Positions 9,912 to 18,418 of a stretch of DNA of 64,000 nucleotides are shown here, in pieces (position 1 is the stretch's first letter; the number at the start of each line of letters is the position of its first letter). Made by a program: the position numbers and the translations under genes. Below the pieces are notes generated by a model. That model saw nothing but the letters and a program-made list of their open reading frames with translations, made no database searches and was not told the DNA's origin. Source of the DNA: Allobosea sp. CS1GBMeth4 (GTDB lineage: Bacteria > Pseudomonadota > Alphaproteobacteria > Rhizobiales > Beijerinckiaceae); assembly GCF_900185715.1 (NCBI RefSeq), contig NZ_FYAS01000031.1, positions 1-64,000 of the forward strand. The letters run 5' to 3'.

Positions 9912-10828
9912 CCGCGACCGTCGAAATCGCCAAGGTGACCAAGCGCTTCGGCAAGGTCGAGGCGGTCCGCGACGTCTCTTTCTCGCTGCCGGAAGGCGCG
10001 ACCATCGCCCTGGTCGGCCATAACGGGGCCGGTAAGACCACGCTGCTGAAACTGATGCTCGGCCTGATCCGGCCGTCGCAAGGGCGCATCGCCGTACTCG
10101 GCGAGGATCCGGCCGCGGGCGAATTCGCAGCCCGCCGCCATCTCGGCTACCTGCCGGAGAACGTCTCGTTCAATGCGGCGCTGACCGGGCGCGAGACCCT
10201 CGCCTTCTATGCCCGCCTCAAGCGCGAAGGTGGGGACGCCGTGGCGCCGCTGCTGGAGCGCGTCGGTCTCGGCCATGCCGCAGACCGCCGGGTCGGAACC
10301 TATTCGAAGGGCATGCGGCAGCGCCTCGGCCTGGCACAGGCGCTGCTGGGCGAGCCGCGCATCCTCCTGCTCGACGAGCCGACGACGGGCCTCGATCCTG
10401 CGCTGCGCCAGAGCTTCTACGAGATCGTCGAGGCGTTGCGGCGGCGGGGCGCGACGGTTCTCCTGTCGTCGCATGCGCTCACCGAGCTGGAGGAGCGCGC
10501 CGGCCGCGTGGTGATCATGAATCGCGGTCTCAAGGTCGCCGATGGCAGCCTCGACGAGCTGCGCCATATCGCCCGCCTGCCCACTCGCATCCGCCTGACG
10601 GTCGCGGCCTCCGGCCTTGCAGAGGTCGAGGGGCGGCTCGCTCCGCTCGGGGCCTGGCGTCGCGTCAACGGCCATATGCTGGAGATCGACGCCGCCCCGG
10701 ATCGCAAGATCGAATTGCTGCGGCGCGCCACCGCCGAGGGGCTTCCCGTCGAGGATGTCGAGGTGGCTCCGCCGACCCTCGACGAGCTCTACGCCCATTT
10801 CCTCCGCTCGCAGGAGGTGCCGCTGTGA
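9908..10828 (+). CDS. nosF: NosF, ABC ATPase of the Nos maturation complex
   Basis: This is the cytoplasmic ATPase partner of membrane protein NosY and periplasmic NosD. The 306 residues contain Walker A (GHNGAGKTT, ~38–46), the ABC signature YSKGMRQR, Walker B ILLLDEPTTGLD and an H-loop SSHALTELE. The start ATG overlaps the nosD stop (ATGA). The stop overlaps the nosY GTG start (GTGA), giving tight coupling in the order nosD–F–Y. The sequence alone would fit many ABC-2 type ATPases; the assignment to NosF follows from its place in the operon. Confidence 0.94.
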   Translation: MTATVEIAKVTKRFGKVEAVRDVSFSLPEGATIALVGHNGAGKTTLLKLMLGLIRPSQGRIAVLGEDPAAGEFAARRHLGYLPENVSFNAALTGRETLAFYARLKREGGDAVAPLLERVGLGHAADRRVGTYSKGMRQRLGLAQALLGEPRILLLDEPTTGLDPALRQSFYEIVEALRRRGATVLLSSHALTELEERAGRVVIMNRGLKVADGSLDELRHIARLPTRIRLTVAASGLAEVEGRLAPLGAWRRVNGHMLEIDAAPDRKIELLRRATAEGLPVEDVEVAPPTLDELYAHFLRSQEVPL

Positions 10829-11655
10829 GGACCATCCTGATCGTCGCGCGCAAGGAGATCCAGGAGGGCCTGCGCAACCGCTGGGTCCTCGCCACCACCT
10901 TGCTGCTGGCGGCCCTCGCCCTGACGCTCACCTTCCTGGGCAGCGCCCCGACCGGGCAAGTCGGAGTGCGCGCCCTCGACGTGGTCATCGTCAGCCTCTC
11001 CAGCCTGACCATCTTCCTGCTGCCGCTGATCGCCCTGCTGATCTCGCACGACGCCATCGTCGGCGAGATGGAGCGCGGCACCATGCTGCTGCTGCTGAGC
11101 TATCCGGTGGCGCGCTGGCAGGTCGTGCTCGGCAAGTTCGTCGGCCATCTCGCGATCCTGACCTTCGCGACCTTGGTCGGCTACGGCGCGGCGGCCGCCG
11201 CCCTGGTCGCGACCGGCGCCGCCATCGATCCGCAGAGCTGGGCCGCTTTCGCCGCCATGGTCGGCTCCTCGGTCCTGCTGGGCGCCGCCTTCATCGCGGT
11301 CGGCTATCTGGTCAGCGCGCTCGTCAGGGAGCGCGGCACGGCGGCCGGCATCGCCATCGGCATCTGGCTGGTCTTCGTCCTGATCTACGACATGGCCCTG
11401 CTCGGCGTCCTGGTCATGGACCAGGGACAGACGGTCACGGGCGCGGCGCTGAACGCGCTGCTGCTGCTCAACCCGACCGATGCCTATCGCCTCTTCAATC
11501 TCACCGGCTCCGGCAATGTCAGCGCCTTTGCCGGCATGGCCGGCGTCGCGCAGACCGCCACCCTGAGCCCGCCGGTCCTACTCGCCGCGCTCGCGGCCTG
11601 GGCGCTGGTTCCGCTCGCGCTCGCGGCGCTCGCTTTCTCGAGGAGGGAACTATGA
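10825..11655 (+). CDS. nosY: NosY, ABC permease of the Nos maturation complex
   Basis: The 276-residue integral membrane protein has about six hydrophobic helices and an ABC-2 type layout. A short cytoplasmic start (IVARKEIQEGLRNRW) precedes the first helix, and a conserved GEMERGTM loop follows the second. It forms the membrane channel part of NosDFY, used for CuZ-site biogenesis. The GTG start overlaps the nosF stop, and the stop overlaps the nosL ATG (ATGA). Nothing looks degraded. Confidence 0.93.
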   Translation: MRTILIVARKEIQEGLRNRWVLATTLLLAALALTLTFLGSAPTGQVGVRALDVVIVSLSSLTIFLLPLIALLISHDAIVGEMERGTMLLLLSYPVARWQVVLGKFVGHLAILTFATLVGYGAAAAALVATGAAIDPQSWAAFAAMVGSSVLLGAAFIAVGYLVSALVRERGTAAGIAIGIWLVFVLIYDMALLGVLVMDQGQTVTGAALNALLLLNPTDAYRLFNLTGSGNVSAFAGMAGVAQTATLSPPVLLAALAAWALVPLALAALAFSRREL

Positions 11656-12230
11656 GGGTTCTCGTCATCTCCGCTGTCCTGGCCGTGGGCCTCGGCCTCG
11701 GCGGCTGCAACGAGCAGAAGGCGGCTGAGACGCCGCCGCCGCATGAGCTGACGCAGGTCGCGATGGGCCATTATTGCGGCATGAACGTGCTCGAGCATCC
11801 CGGTCCGAAGGGCCAGATCATCCTGGCGAGCCGACTCCAGCCGGTCTGGTTCTCCTCGGCCCGCGACACGCTTTCCTTCACGATGCTGCCGGAGGAGGCG
11901 AAGGACATTCGGGCCATCTATGTCTCCGACATGGGCAAGGCGCCGAGCTGGGAGGAGCCCGGAGCGGCCAACTGGATCGATGCCCGGAAGGCCGCCTTCG
12001 TGATCGGCAGCCGGATGAAGGGTGGCATGGGCGCCGATGAGGCCGTGCCGTTCTCCGACAGGAGCGCGGCGGAGAAGTTCGCCTTGGAAAACGGCGGGCG
12101 CGTCGTCGCGTTTCCGGAGGTGCCGAAGGGGTATGTCCTCGGTGGCGGCGCCGAGCCGGCGGAGCAGGAGCATGGCGAAGGCGGGCAGACCGACGGCCCG
12201 GCTGCGCCGGCCTCCCAGACCGGACACTAG
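11652..12230 (+). CDS. nosL: NosL, outer-face copper chaperone lipoprotein
   Basis: NosL is a periplasmic lipoprotein that binds Cu(I) and delivers it toward NosZ/NosDFY. The 192-residue product has a short signal sequence ending in a lipobox (GLGGC, Cys ~19) and, soon after, the HYCGM segment whose Cys/Met residues are typical copper ligands of this family. The C-terminal 30 residues are a low-complexity Glu/Ala/Pro tail. The ATG overlaps the nosY stop. A good ribosome site (AGGAGGG) lies just upstream inside nosY. Confidence 0.93.
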   Translation: MRVLVISAVLAVGLGLGGCNEQKAAETPPPHELTQVAMGHYCGMNVLEHPGPKGQIILASRLQPVWFSSARDTLSFTMLPEEAKDIRAIYVSDMGKAPSWEEPGAANWIDARKAAFVIGSRMKGGMGADEAVPFSDRSAAEKFALENGGRVVAFPEVPKGYVLGGGAEPAEQEHGEGGQTDGPAAPASQTGH

Positions 12231-12239
12231 GAGGCCGCG

Positions 12240-13238
12240 ATGTCTTCCCACCTCTCGCGCAGGCGCTTCATCGGCATCAGCGCCGCCGCGGCCGGGCTGA
12301 ACCTGCTTCCCCTCGGCGGCAGGGCAGGAGCGCAGGCCCCGCTCGTCACCTGGCAGGGCCAGGTCATGGGCGCTGCCGCGAGCCTGCAGATCCATCACCC
12401 CGACCGGGCCGCTGCCGAGCGGCTGATCGAGCGGGCACTGGGGGAGATGCGCCGGGTCGAACGGGTGTTCAGCCTCTACCGGGACGATTCGGCGCTGTCC
12501 GTGCTCAATCGCCGGGGCGTGCTGCTCGCCCCGCCCGCCGAGCTCGTGACCCTGCTGGCGGAGTGCCGCCGTTATTTCGAGCTGACCGGCGGCCGCTTCG
12601 ATCCGACGGTGCAGGCGCTCTGGGGCCTCTATCGCGAGCATTTCTCCCGGCCCGGGGCCGATCCGCAGGGGCCCCCCGCGCCGACGCTGCAGGCCACCCT
12701 CGCCCGGGTCGGATTCGACCAGGTCGGTTTCGACCAGGACCGGATCGTCTTCCATCGGCCGGGAATGGCCCTCACCCTCAACGGCATCGCCCAGGGCTGG
12801 GCGACCGACCGGGTCGTGGCCTTGCTGCGCCGAGAAGGCGTCGTGAGCAGCCTGGTCGACATGGGCGAGAGCAGGGCGCTCGGCGCGCGACCCGACGGCA
12901 CGCCATGGCGGATCGGGATCGCGGATCCGGATCGGCCGGACCGGGTGGCATCGACCCTGGACGCGGTCGACGAGGCGGTCGCGACGTCCGGAGCCTATGG
13001 CTTCCGCTTCGATCCGGCCGGGCGTTTCAACCATCTCTTCGATCCGCGAGCCGGCACCTGTGCGCACGTGCATGAATCGGTGACCGTGGTGATGCCGACC
13101 GCGACTGCGGCAGACGCCCTTTCCACCGCCTTCAGCCTGATGGTGCCCGCGGATATCGAACGGACGCTCCGCCGTCTGGGGGATGGGCGGGCCGGCATCG
13201 TCTCCGCGTCGGGCGCGCGCCTCGAGTTCCGAGCCTGA
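12240..13238 (+). CDS. nosX: NosX, ApbE-type FAD:protein FMN transferase
   Basis: NosX attaches FMN covalently to a Thr in the flavin domain of NosR, a job done by ApbE-family enzymes. The 332 residues begin with a twin-arginine-like signal (SRRRFIGISAAAAG). An ApbE core follows, including the TGGRFDPTVQ segment and a C-terminal VMPTATAADALSTAFS stretch characteristic of the family's Mg/FAD site. It starts nine bases after nosL behind a perfect AGGAGG site. Its likely target is the SGAT motif of NosR in this same operon. It is the last gene of the cluster; downstream DNA is scrap. Confidence 0.92.
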   Translation: MSSHLSRRRFIGISAAAAGLNLLPLGGRAGAQAPLVTWQGQVMGAAASLQIHHPDRAAAERLIERALGEMRRVERVFSLYRDDSALSVLNRRGVLLAPPAELVTLLAECRRYFELTGGRFDPTVQALWGLYREHFSRPGADPQGPPAPTLQATLARVGFDQVGFDQDRIVFHRPGMALTLNGIAQGWATDRVVALLRREGVVSSLVDMGESRALGARPDGTPWRIGIADPDRPDRVASTLDAVDEAVATSGAYGFRFDPAGRFNHLFDPRAGTCAHVHESVTVVMPTATAADALSTAFSLMVPADIERTLRRLGDGRAGIVSASGARLEFRA

Positions 13239-13246
13239 GCCGACTG

Positions 13247-13366
13247 CGGCGTGGGCGGACCGAGCACGGTGATCTTGGCACCATGATCGACAAGCGTCTC
13301 GACCAGGCCCAATCCGAGCCCGCGGCTGCCGCCGGTGACCACGACATTCTTGTCCTGCAAACTCAT
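13247..13366 (-). pseudogene. Short-chain dehydrogenase, N-terminal stub
   Basis: From an ATG at 13366 the leftward frame reads MSLQDKNVVVTGGSRGLGLG and continues with a second Rossmann beta-strand (HGAKITVLG). This is the nucleotide-binding TGxxxGxG start of a short-chain dehydrogenase/reductase. After about 38 codons the frame runs antisense into the end of nosX and loses any similarity, so the rest of the gene (normally ~250 residues) is missing. It was presumably truncated when the nos cluster's right end was joined here. Confidence 0.68.
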
Positions 13367-13544
13367 GTCTACGCGCTCCGATCATGTGATGGAGCTAAGA
13401 CGAATGGGGAAACGAAAAGGAGTCAGGCAGCGGGCGGCAGCGAGCCATCTTCCGGCGAGGGGTCGACGGGCAGCGCCAGAGGGAGGCATTGGGCGACGGC
13501 CGAAAGCCGACCGAGAAGGCAAGTGGTTGACGAAGGCGCGGCTG

Positions 13545-13693
13545 TCAGCTTCTGGCGCGCCGCCAGCCGGCCGCCTGCGCGTCTGTTTCGTTACGGAACC
13601 ACCGTTCGCCACGCCACCAGTGGACGACTGTTGCCTCGTAATAGCGCTGGCCAGGCATGTGATTGACGTTGCGCTGGTTATCCAGTTTGAAGT
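13545..13693 (-). pseudogene. C-terminal fragment resembling a 'sunset'-type domain
   Basis: A leftward frame ending at a stop codon at 13545 reads HMPGQRYYEATVVHWWRGER and then WFRNETDAQAAGWRRARS. This resembles the C-terminal domain (YH.PGQ.YY..T…GERWFCSEAEA.AAGWR) found at the end of thermonuclease-like and other small secreted alphaproteobacterial proteins. The usual Cys in WFC is replaced by Arg. Everything N-terminal is gone: upstream lies the start of an IS3 fragment. I identify it from memory of the pattern only. Confidence 0.42.
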
Positions 13694-13722
13694 TCGTTCT
13701 GGCCCATTGAGAGGACCAGAGC

Positions 13723-13890
13723 ATGAAGTGCAGCCGCTTCTGGGAAGAGCAGATCATCGCGATCTTGAAGGAACAGGAGTCTGGGGTCTCGGTCGCCGAT
13801 CTGTGCCGCAAGCACGGTGTGAGCGACGCCACATCTACAAATGGAAGGCGAAGTTCGGCGGGGTGGACGTGTCCGAGGCCCGGCTCCTTC
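13723..13890 (+). pseudogene. IS3-family OrfA fragment, frameshifted
   Basis: An ATG at 13723 opens MKCSRFWEEQIIAILKEQES then VADLCRKHGVSDAT, the standard helix-turn-helix start of IS3-family (IS407/IS2-like) OrfA proteins. At about 13831 bases are missing and the similarity continues one frame over as YKWKAKFGGVDVSEARLL. It ends near 13890, without the rest of OrfA and with no OrfB. The stretch just upstream (…gagaggaccagagc) looks like normal leader sequence of such elements. The element is dead. Confidence 0.78.
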
Positions 13891-14276
13891 GATGCTTTCG
13901 ACGACGGCACGCCGTTCTAGACTGCGAAAAGCGGTCATCTCCAGCCGCCGCTCTGGGCCACTCTCGGCTGGTCAACTGCCGGCCTAAGCAGAATGCCCTG
14001 AAGCAGACGTTCTCGACGTCGGCTAGGAGCCAGGGGCGGTCATAGCCGAATTGCGAACCTGTCTCTTTCCGAAGCTGCCCCGTCTCTGGCCTGCGGGCGC
14101 TGGAAAAGTCGGAAAATCCGAAATGGCACGTCAGAGAGAGGCGCCAGGCTGGCCGAGAGTTCGGCGCGTGAGCGCCGGCTGATCATTGCGCTCTACCGGT
14201 CGCTAGATTCGCAAGTGACGCCGGAAGTGCGGCTTTTCCGCACCGTTGGAAAATCGCCGGTTATCCGCGAGATGGC
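13891..14276. other. Intergenic scrap, no gene seen
   Basis: Between the broken IS3 OrfA and the tRNA gene I find no frame with recognisable protein character. A small hairpin (GTGCGG/CCGCAC with a four-base loop, 14227–14243) lies 34 bases past the 3' end of the tRNA on its strand and could help end transcription, but it has no T-run. Confidence 0.45.
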
Positions 14277-14351
<75 letters not shown>

Positions 14352-14540
14352 AGGACCGCGCGGGGTGCTGGCGTTTCGGGTCCGGGAGACCCTGGAAGGC
14401 GCCGCGCCGTTCCGAAGCGGCGTCCTGATGCCACAAGCCCCGCGCCGACGCAACCTGTTACGCACGTATCCCTGCATCTGAAACGCAGCGAGGGCTCCGC
14501 GTTCGCCCGCCCGCGCCCGGAGCTTGCCTTTCCGGCTTGC

Positions 14541-15251
14541 TCAGTCAGGCAGCAGCAGGCGCTGGTCGATGCGGAACAGCCTTCCGTCGCCGAGCAGATG
14601 GGCGGACAAGCCCAGGCCGAACAGCGGCCGGAAGGCGGCGTCGCGAACATTGAGGCCGCCGGCATAGGCGCCCATCGCCGGCATGACGCAGCGGCTCGGC
14701 GACAGCGCGAAGCAGCGCCGGCGCAGCGCCCGGCCGCGCATGCGGACCTTGGCGGCGGGGTGGAGATGGCCGGCGATCTCCGGCATCGCCCCGGCGAGGC
14801 TCGGCTCATGCCGCAGCCTGACGCCGCGGAGGTGGAACTCGTCGACCACCGTGCCGCCCATCGCGGCCGAGATCGCAGGATCGTGGTTGCCGCTGATCCA
14901 GAGCCAGTCGCGGCCCGCCTGGCAGGCGCGCAGGCTCGCAAGGCAGGCATCGTCGATCCGCGCCTCGGCGCCTCCGTCGTGGAAGGAATCGCCGAGCGCG
15001 ACCACGCGCGCCGGCTGGTAGCGCCGGATCGCGGCGCCGAGCAGCCGCAGCGTCGCGGCGGAATCATAAGGCGGCAGCAGGACGCCGCGCGCCGCATAGG
15101 CCGAGCCCTTCTCCAGATGCAGGTCGGCGACGACGAGCGTGCGCTCGTCGGGCAAATAGAGCGCGCCGGACAGGTCCGGCACGAGCGCGAGCCGGCCGAG
15201 CATGAAGGCTTCGGCCGCCACCTCTCCCGTCTCCTTCGCCGCCAGGTTCAC
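14541..15251 (-). CDS. pdeM: PdeM, ligase-associated DNA phosphoesterase
   Basis: This metallophosphoesterase belongs to a four-gene bacterial DNA repair set (helicase, PdeM, exonuclease, ligase). The 236-residue product has the calcineurin-type metal motifs in order: VADLHLEKG, LGDSFHDGG, SGNHDP and GHLHP. I start it at the GTG at 15251, which overlaps the helicase stop (GTGA) and gives the family's usual length. An internal ATG 16 codons later is the alternative. It is co-transcribed with, and coupled to, the helicase gene upstream. Confidence 0.88.
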   Translation of the reverse strand: MNLAAKETGEVAAEAFMLGRLALVPDLSGALYLPDERTLVVADLHLEKGSAYAARGVLLPPYDSAATLRLLGAAIRRYQPARVVALGDSFHDGGAEARIDDACLASLRACQAGRDWLWISGNHDPAISAAMGGTVVDEFHLRGVRLRHEPSLAGAMPEIAGHLHPAAKVRMRGRALRRRCFALSPSRCVMPAMGAYAGGLNVRDAAFRPLFGLGLSAHLLGDGRLFRIDQRLLLPD

Positions 15252-17746
15252 GCCATCGCCTCTTCGAGCATCTGCGCTTCCGCCTCGGCCAGGATCTCGT
15301 CGGCCGCTTCGCCATGGACCGCCTCGCGCCCGATCTCGAGCATGACCGAGACCGAGAGCGGCGAGACGTGATCGAGCGGCTGATGCACGATTCGCCCGCT
15401 GATCCGTGTCAGCATCTGACCCAGGCGGCCGATGTCGAGCAAGCCGGTCGCGGCGTCGGCGCGTGCGGCACGCAGCAGCACATGGTCGGGTTGGTGCCGG
15501 CGCAGCACGTCGTAGACCAGGTCGGTCGAGATCGTCACCTGCCGCCCGCTCTTCTCCTGGCCAGGGAAGCGGCGCTCGATCAGCCCGCCGATCACGGCGC
15601 AGGAACGGAAGGTGCGCTTCATCAGCGCCGATTCCGCCAGCCACTCCTCGAGATCGTCGCCGAGCATGTCCTGTGCGAAGAGTTCGTCGAGCGACAGCGC
15701 TCCGCGCGCGATCGCCGCTCCCATGTCGCCGAGCGTCCAGACGGCGATGCCGTAATCGTTGCAGACGAAGCCGAGCGGCTTCAGCCGCGCGCGCTCGAGC
15801 CGGCGCGTCAGCAGCATGCCGAGCGTCTGGTGGGCGAGGCGCCCTTCGAAGGGATAGGCGACGAGGAAAAAGCGCCCGGCCCGCGGAAAGGTCTCGACCA
15901 GGAGCTCGCCCGGCTTGGGCAGGCGCGATTTCAGCCGCTGCGCCTGCAGCCAGGACGAGACCTCGTCCGGCAGCTTCGCCCAGCCCTTCGGCGAGGCGAG
16001 AATGGCGCGGACGCGTGCGGCGAGAAAGGTCGAGAGCGGGAACTTGCCGCCGGCATAGGACGGAATCTTCGGGTCGGTGCCGGCCGCGGTGCGCGAGCAG
16101 ACCACCTCGTTCTCGACGATGCCCTCGAAGCGCAGCACCTCGCCGGCGAAGACGAAGGTGTCGCCCGGCGTCATCGTCTCGGCGAAATACTCCTCCAGTT
16201 CGCCGAGCACGCGCCCGCCGCGGCGGAGCATGGGCTGGCTCCCGGGCCGGGCCGGCCGCGCCCGCCCGAGCCGGACCTTCAGCATGGTCGCCTCGACGAT
16301 GGTGCCGACATTCATCCGGTATTGCTGGATCACCCGGGCATTGCTGGCGCGATAGAGCCCGTCCTTGCCCCGCCTGAGCTTGGCGAAGCGCTCATAGCTC
16401 TTCAGCGCATAGCCGCCGGTCGCGACGAAATCGACCACCGCGTCGAAATCGCTGCGGGCGAGATCGGCATAGGGCGAGGCGGTGCGGACCTCCGCGTAGA
16501 ACGCGTCGGGGTCGAAACCGTCCGAGCAGGCGACCCCCAGCACATGCTGGGCGAGCACGTCGAGCGCTCCGATCCGCGGCGGCGGCGTATCCTGCGCCGC
16601 TTCCGCCACCGCATCGAGAGCGGCGCGGCATTCCAGCAATTCGAAGCGGTTCGAGGGCACCAGAAGCGCCTGCGAAGGCTCGTCCATGCGGTGGTTGGAG
16701 CGGCCGATCCGCTGCATCAGCCGGCTCGCGCCCTTGGGCGCACCGACATTGACGACGAGGTCGACATCGCCCCAGTCGATGCCGAGATCGAGCGTCGCGG
16801 TGCAGACCACGGCCTTGAGCCTGCCTGCCGCCATCGCCGCCTCGACCTTGCGGCGCTGGCCGACATCGAGCGAGCCGTGATGCAGCGCGATCGGCAGCGT
16901 CTCGTCATTGATGCTCCAGAGCGCCTGGAACATGAACTCGGCCTGCATGCGGGTGTTGACGAAGACGAGCGTCAATGTGTGCGCCCGGATCGCGGCGTAG
17001 ATGTCGCCGACCGCGTGGGCGGTGACGTGTCCGGCGAGCGGCAGGCGGTTGCGCGTCTGCATGATCCCGATCTGCGCCTGCGCGCCGCCGGTGACGGTGA
17101 CGAGGCCGGACGGCGTGCCGGCGCCGCCGAGATAGGCCTGCAGGTCGGCCGGCTCGCGCACCGTCGCCGAGAGGCCGACCGCGCTCATCTGCGGCGCCAG
17201 GGCCCGCAGCCGCGCGAGATCGAGCGAGAGCAGGTCGCCGCGCTTCGAGGTGACCAGCGCGTGCAGCTCGTCGAGGACGACGCGGCGCAACCCGGCGAAG
17301 AACGGTTTCGCGTCGCGGTGCGAGACCAGGAGGGCGAGCTGCTCCGGCGTGGTCAAAAGGATGTCTGGCGGCCGCTCGATCTGGCGGGCGCGCTTGGCCG
17401 GCGAGGTGTCGCCGGTGCGGGTCTCGACTTTGACGTTGAGCCCCATCTCGCGGATCGGCGTCTCGAGATTGCGGGCGATGTCGACGGCGAGCGCCTTCAG
17501 CGGCGAGACATAGAGCGTGTGCAGGCCGTCGCTCGTTCCCGCGCCCTTGCCGCCGCGCCGGGTCAGCTCGACCAGCGAGGGCAGGAAGCCGGCGAGCGTC
17601 TTGCCGGCGCCGGTCGGCGCGACCAAGAGGGTCGAGCGCCCGGCCCGGGCCTCCTCCAGCAGCGCGAGCTGATGCGCCCTGACGCTCCAGCCGCGGCTGG
17701 CGAACCAGGCGGAGAAGGCGGGTGGGAGAGGCGAGGGCGCATCCAT
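15248..17746 (-). CDS. Ligase-associated DEXH-box DNA helicase (Lhr-like)
   Basis: The 832-residue superfamily 2 helicase has Walker A APTGAGKT (43–50), a DELH box (159–162), the SAT motif (VGLSATV) and, in the second RecA fold, GRSNHR-type motif VI. A long C-terminal Lhr-type region follows. It matches the length of helicases annotated as ligase-associated DNA damage response DEXH helicases. Family knowledge places it with PdeM, an MBL exonuclease and an ATP-dependent ligase. Here PdeM is coupled downstream, and the other two are ~1.7 kb away on the opposite strand. Confidence 0.9.
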   Translation of the reverse strand: MDAPSPLPPAFSAWFASRGWSVRAHQLALLEEARAGRSTLLVAPTGAGKTLAGFLPSLVELTRRGGKGAGTSDGLHTLYVSPLKALAVDIARNLETPIREMGLNVKVETRTGDTSPAKRARQIERPPDILLTTPEQLALLVSHRDAKPFFAGLRRVVLDELHALVTSKRGDLLSLDLARLRALAPQMSAVGLSATVREPADLQAYLGGAGTPSGLVTVTGGAQAQIGIMQTRNRLPLAGHVTAHAVGDIYAAIRAHTLTLVFVNTRMQAEFMFQALWSINDETLPIALHHGSLDVGQRRKVEAAMAAGRLKAVVCTATLDLGIDWGDVDLVVNVGAPKGASRLMQRIGRSNHRMDEPSQALLVPSNRFELLECRAALDAVAEAAQDTPPPRIGALDVLAQHVLGVACSDGFDPDAFYAEVRTASPYADLARSDFDAVVDFVATGGYALKSYERFAKLRRGKDGLYRASNARVIQQYRMNVGTIVEATMLKVRLGRARPARPGSQPMLRRGGRVLGELEEYFAETMTPGDTFVFAGEVLRFEGIVENEVVCSRTAAGTDPKIPSYAGGKFPLSTFLAARVRAILASPKGWAKLPDEVSSWLQAQRLKSRLPKPGELLVETFPRAGRFFLVAYPFEGRLAHQTLGMLLTRRLERARLKPLGFVCNDYGIAVWTLGDMGAAIARGALSLDELFAQDMLGDDLEEWLAESALMKRTFRSCAVIGGLIERRFPGQEKSGRQVTISTDLVYDVLRRHQPDHVLLRAARADAATGLLDIGRLGQMLTRISGRIVHQPLDHVSPLSVSVMLEIGREAVHGEAADEILAEAEAQMLEEAMA

Positions 17747-17790
17747 CGAGCGACAGAGATAGGCCCTGTCGAACGAAAAGGGAACGCCTG

Positions 17791-18105
17791 TCAGCTGTTC
17801 GCCTCGTCGTCGAATGCAGCGAGGATGTCCCGATGGCGTTCGATGATATTCACGATCTCGATGCCCTCATCGAGATATCTGAAGAGGATGACGTAGCCCT
17901 TGAAGGAGAAGCTGCGAAGGTCTGATCGAAGCTCGGGGCGGGCACGGCCGATCGTACCTGGCAGAGCTGCGATCTTTTCGCACTGTTTCCGCAGGCTGGC
18001 GACGAACGAGCGGGCGATCGCGCTGCTACCGCTGCTGAGACGGACATAGCGAGTGATCGCAAGGAGATCGTCCCGCGCTGAATCATTATAATGGAGCCGC
18101 AGCAT
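17791..18105 (-). CDS. RelE/ParE-family toxin
   Basis: The 104-residue protein has the compact RelE/ParE fold signature. It starts with a basic helix (SARDDLLAITRYV), continues with a KQCEKIAALPG turn, and has a beta-strand core (SFKGYVILFRYLDEGIEIV) ending in ERHRDI. It is encoded directly after its presumed antitoxin with a one-base TGATG overlap. ParE members poison DNA gyrase and RelE members cleave mRNA; sequence here favours the ParE-like side (IxxxRHRD ending) but I cannot settle the target. All expected segments are present. Confidence 0.83.
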   Translation of the reverse strand: MLRLHYNDSARDDLLAITRYVRLSSGSSAIARSFVASLRKQCEKIAALPGTIGRARPELRSDLRSFSFKGYVILFRYLDEGIEIVNIIERHRDILAAFDDEANS

Positions 18106-18356
18106 CAGCGGCTGGCTTCGGTCCGATCAATCTCGTCCAGCGCGGTTTCGATAGCTGCTGAAACGTCCTCGTCGGTATGCGAACCACCCCGCGCGATCGA
18201 TTCCTCGACCATGTCGCGCAAGGCCTGAAGTTTCGCTTCGCGCTCCTCGACGAGCCTCAAGCCTTCCCGCACGACCTCGCTTGCCGAGCCGTAGCGGCCG
18301 GCTTCGACGATGTCGGCGATGAAGTTTTCCCAGCGTGGGCCGATCGACACATTCAT
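18105..18356 (-). CDS. ParD-family antitoxin
   Basis: The 83-residue product starts at an ATG at 18356 behind GGAGGCGG. Its N-terminus (MNVSIGPRWENFI) and the segment GRYGSASEVVREGLRLVEE form the ribbon-helix-helix DNA-binding and dimerisation part of ParD/CopG-type antitoxins. The acidic C-terminus (TDEDVSAAIETALDEID) would wrap the toxin. It precedes the toxin gene and overlaps it by one base. An inverted repeat immediately upstream (18380–18407) is the likely autoregulatory operator. Confidence 0.86.
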   Translation of the reverse strand: MNVSIGPRWENFIADIVEAGRYGSASEVVREGLRLVEEREAKLQALRDMVEESIARGGSHTDEDVSAAIETALDEIDRTEASR

Positions 18357-18379
18357 GTCCGCCTCCTGTCCGGTCGACG

Positions 18380-18407
18380 ATAGCATAAAACGCGCAGTTT
18401 TTGCTAT
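18380..18407. promoter_or_regulatory. Inverted-repeat operator of the toxin–antitoxin pair
   Basis: ATAGCATAAAAC and GTTTTTGCTAT flank a short centre. The outer six bases (ATAGCA/TGCTAT) are perfectly palindromic, and the inner AAAAC/GTTTT also pairs, with one base out of register. It sits 24 bases upstream of the antitoxin start codon, in an AT-rich patch where the leftward promoter must lie. ParD-type ribbon-helix-helix proteins bind such repeats to repress their own operon. Confidence 0.5.
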
Positions 18408-18418
18408 TGATGCCGGTC

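Noticed and set aside
14227..14243. Hairpin downstream of tRNA-Thr as a terminator
   Set aside because: Only a six-base stem and no T-run; too weak to annotate as a terminator on its own.
15314..17896. An 860-residue rightward open frame across the helicase gene
   Set aside because: It is antisense to the intact helicase, rich in Arg/Glu/Ala with no domain pattern, and is a by-product of high GC content.
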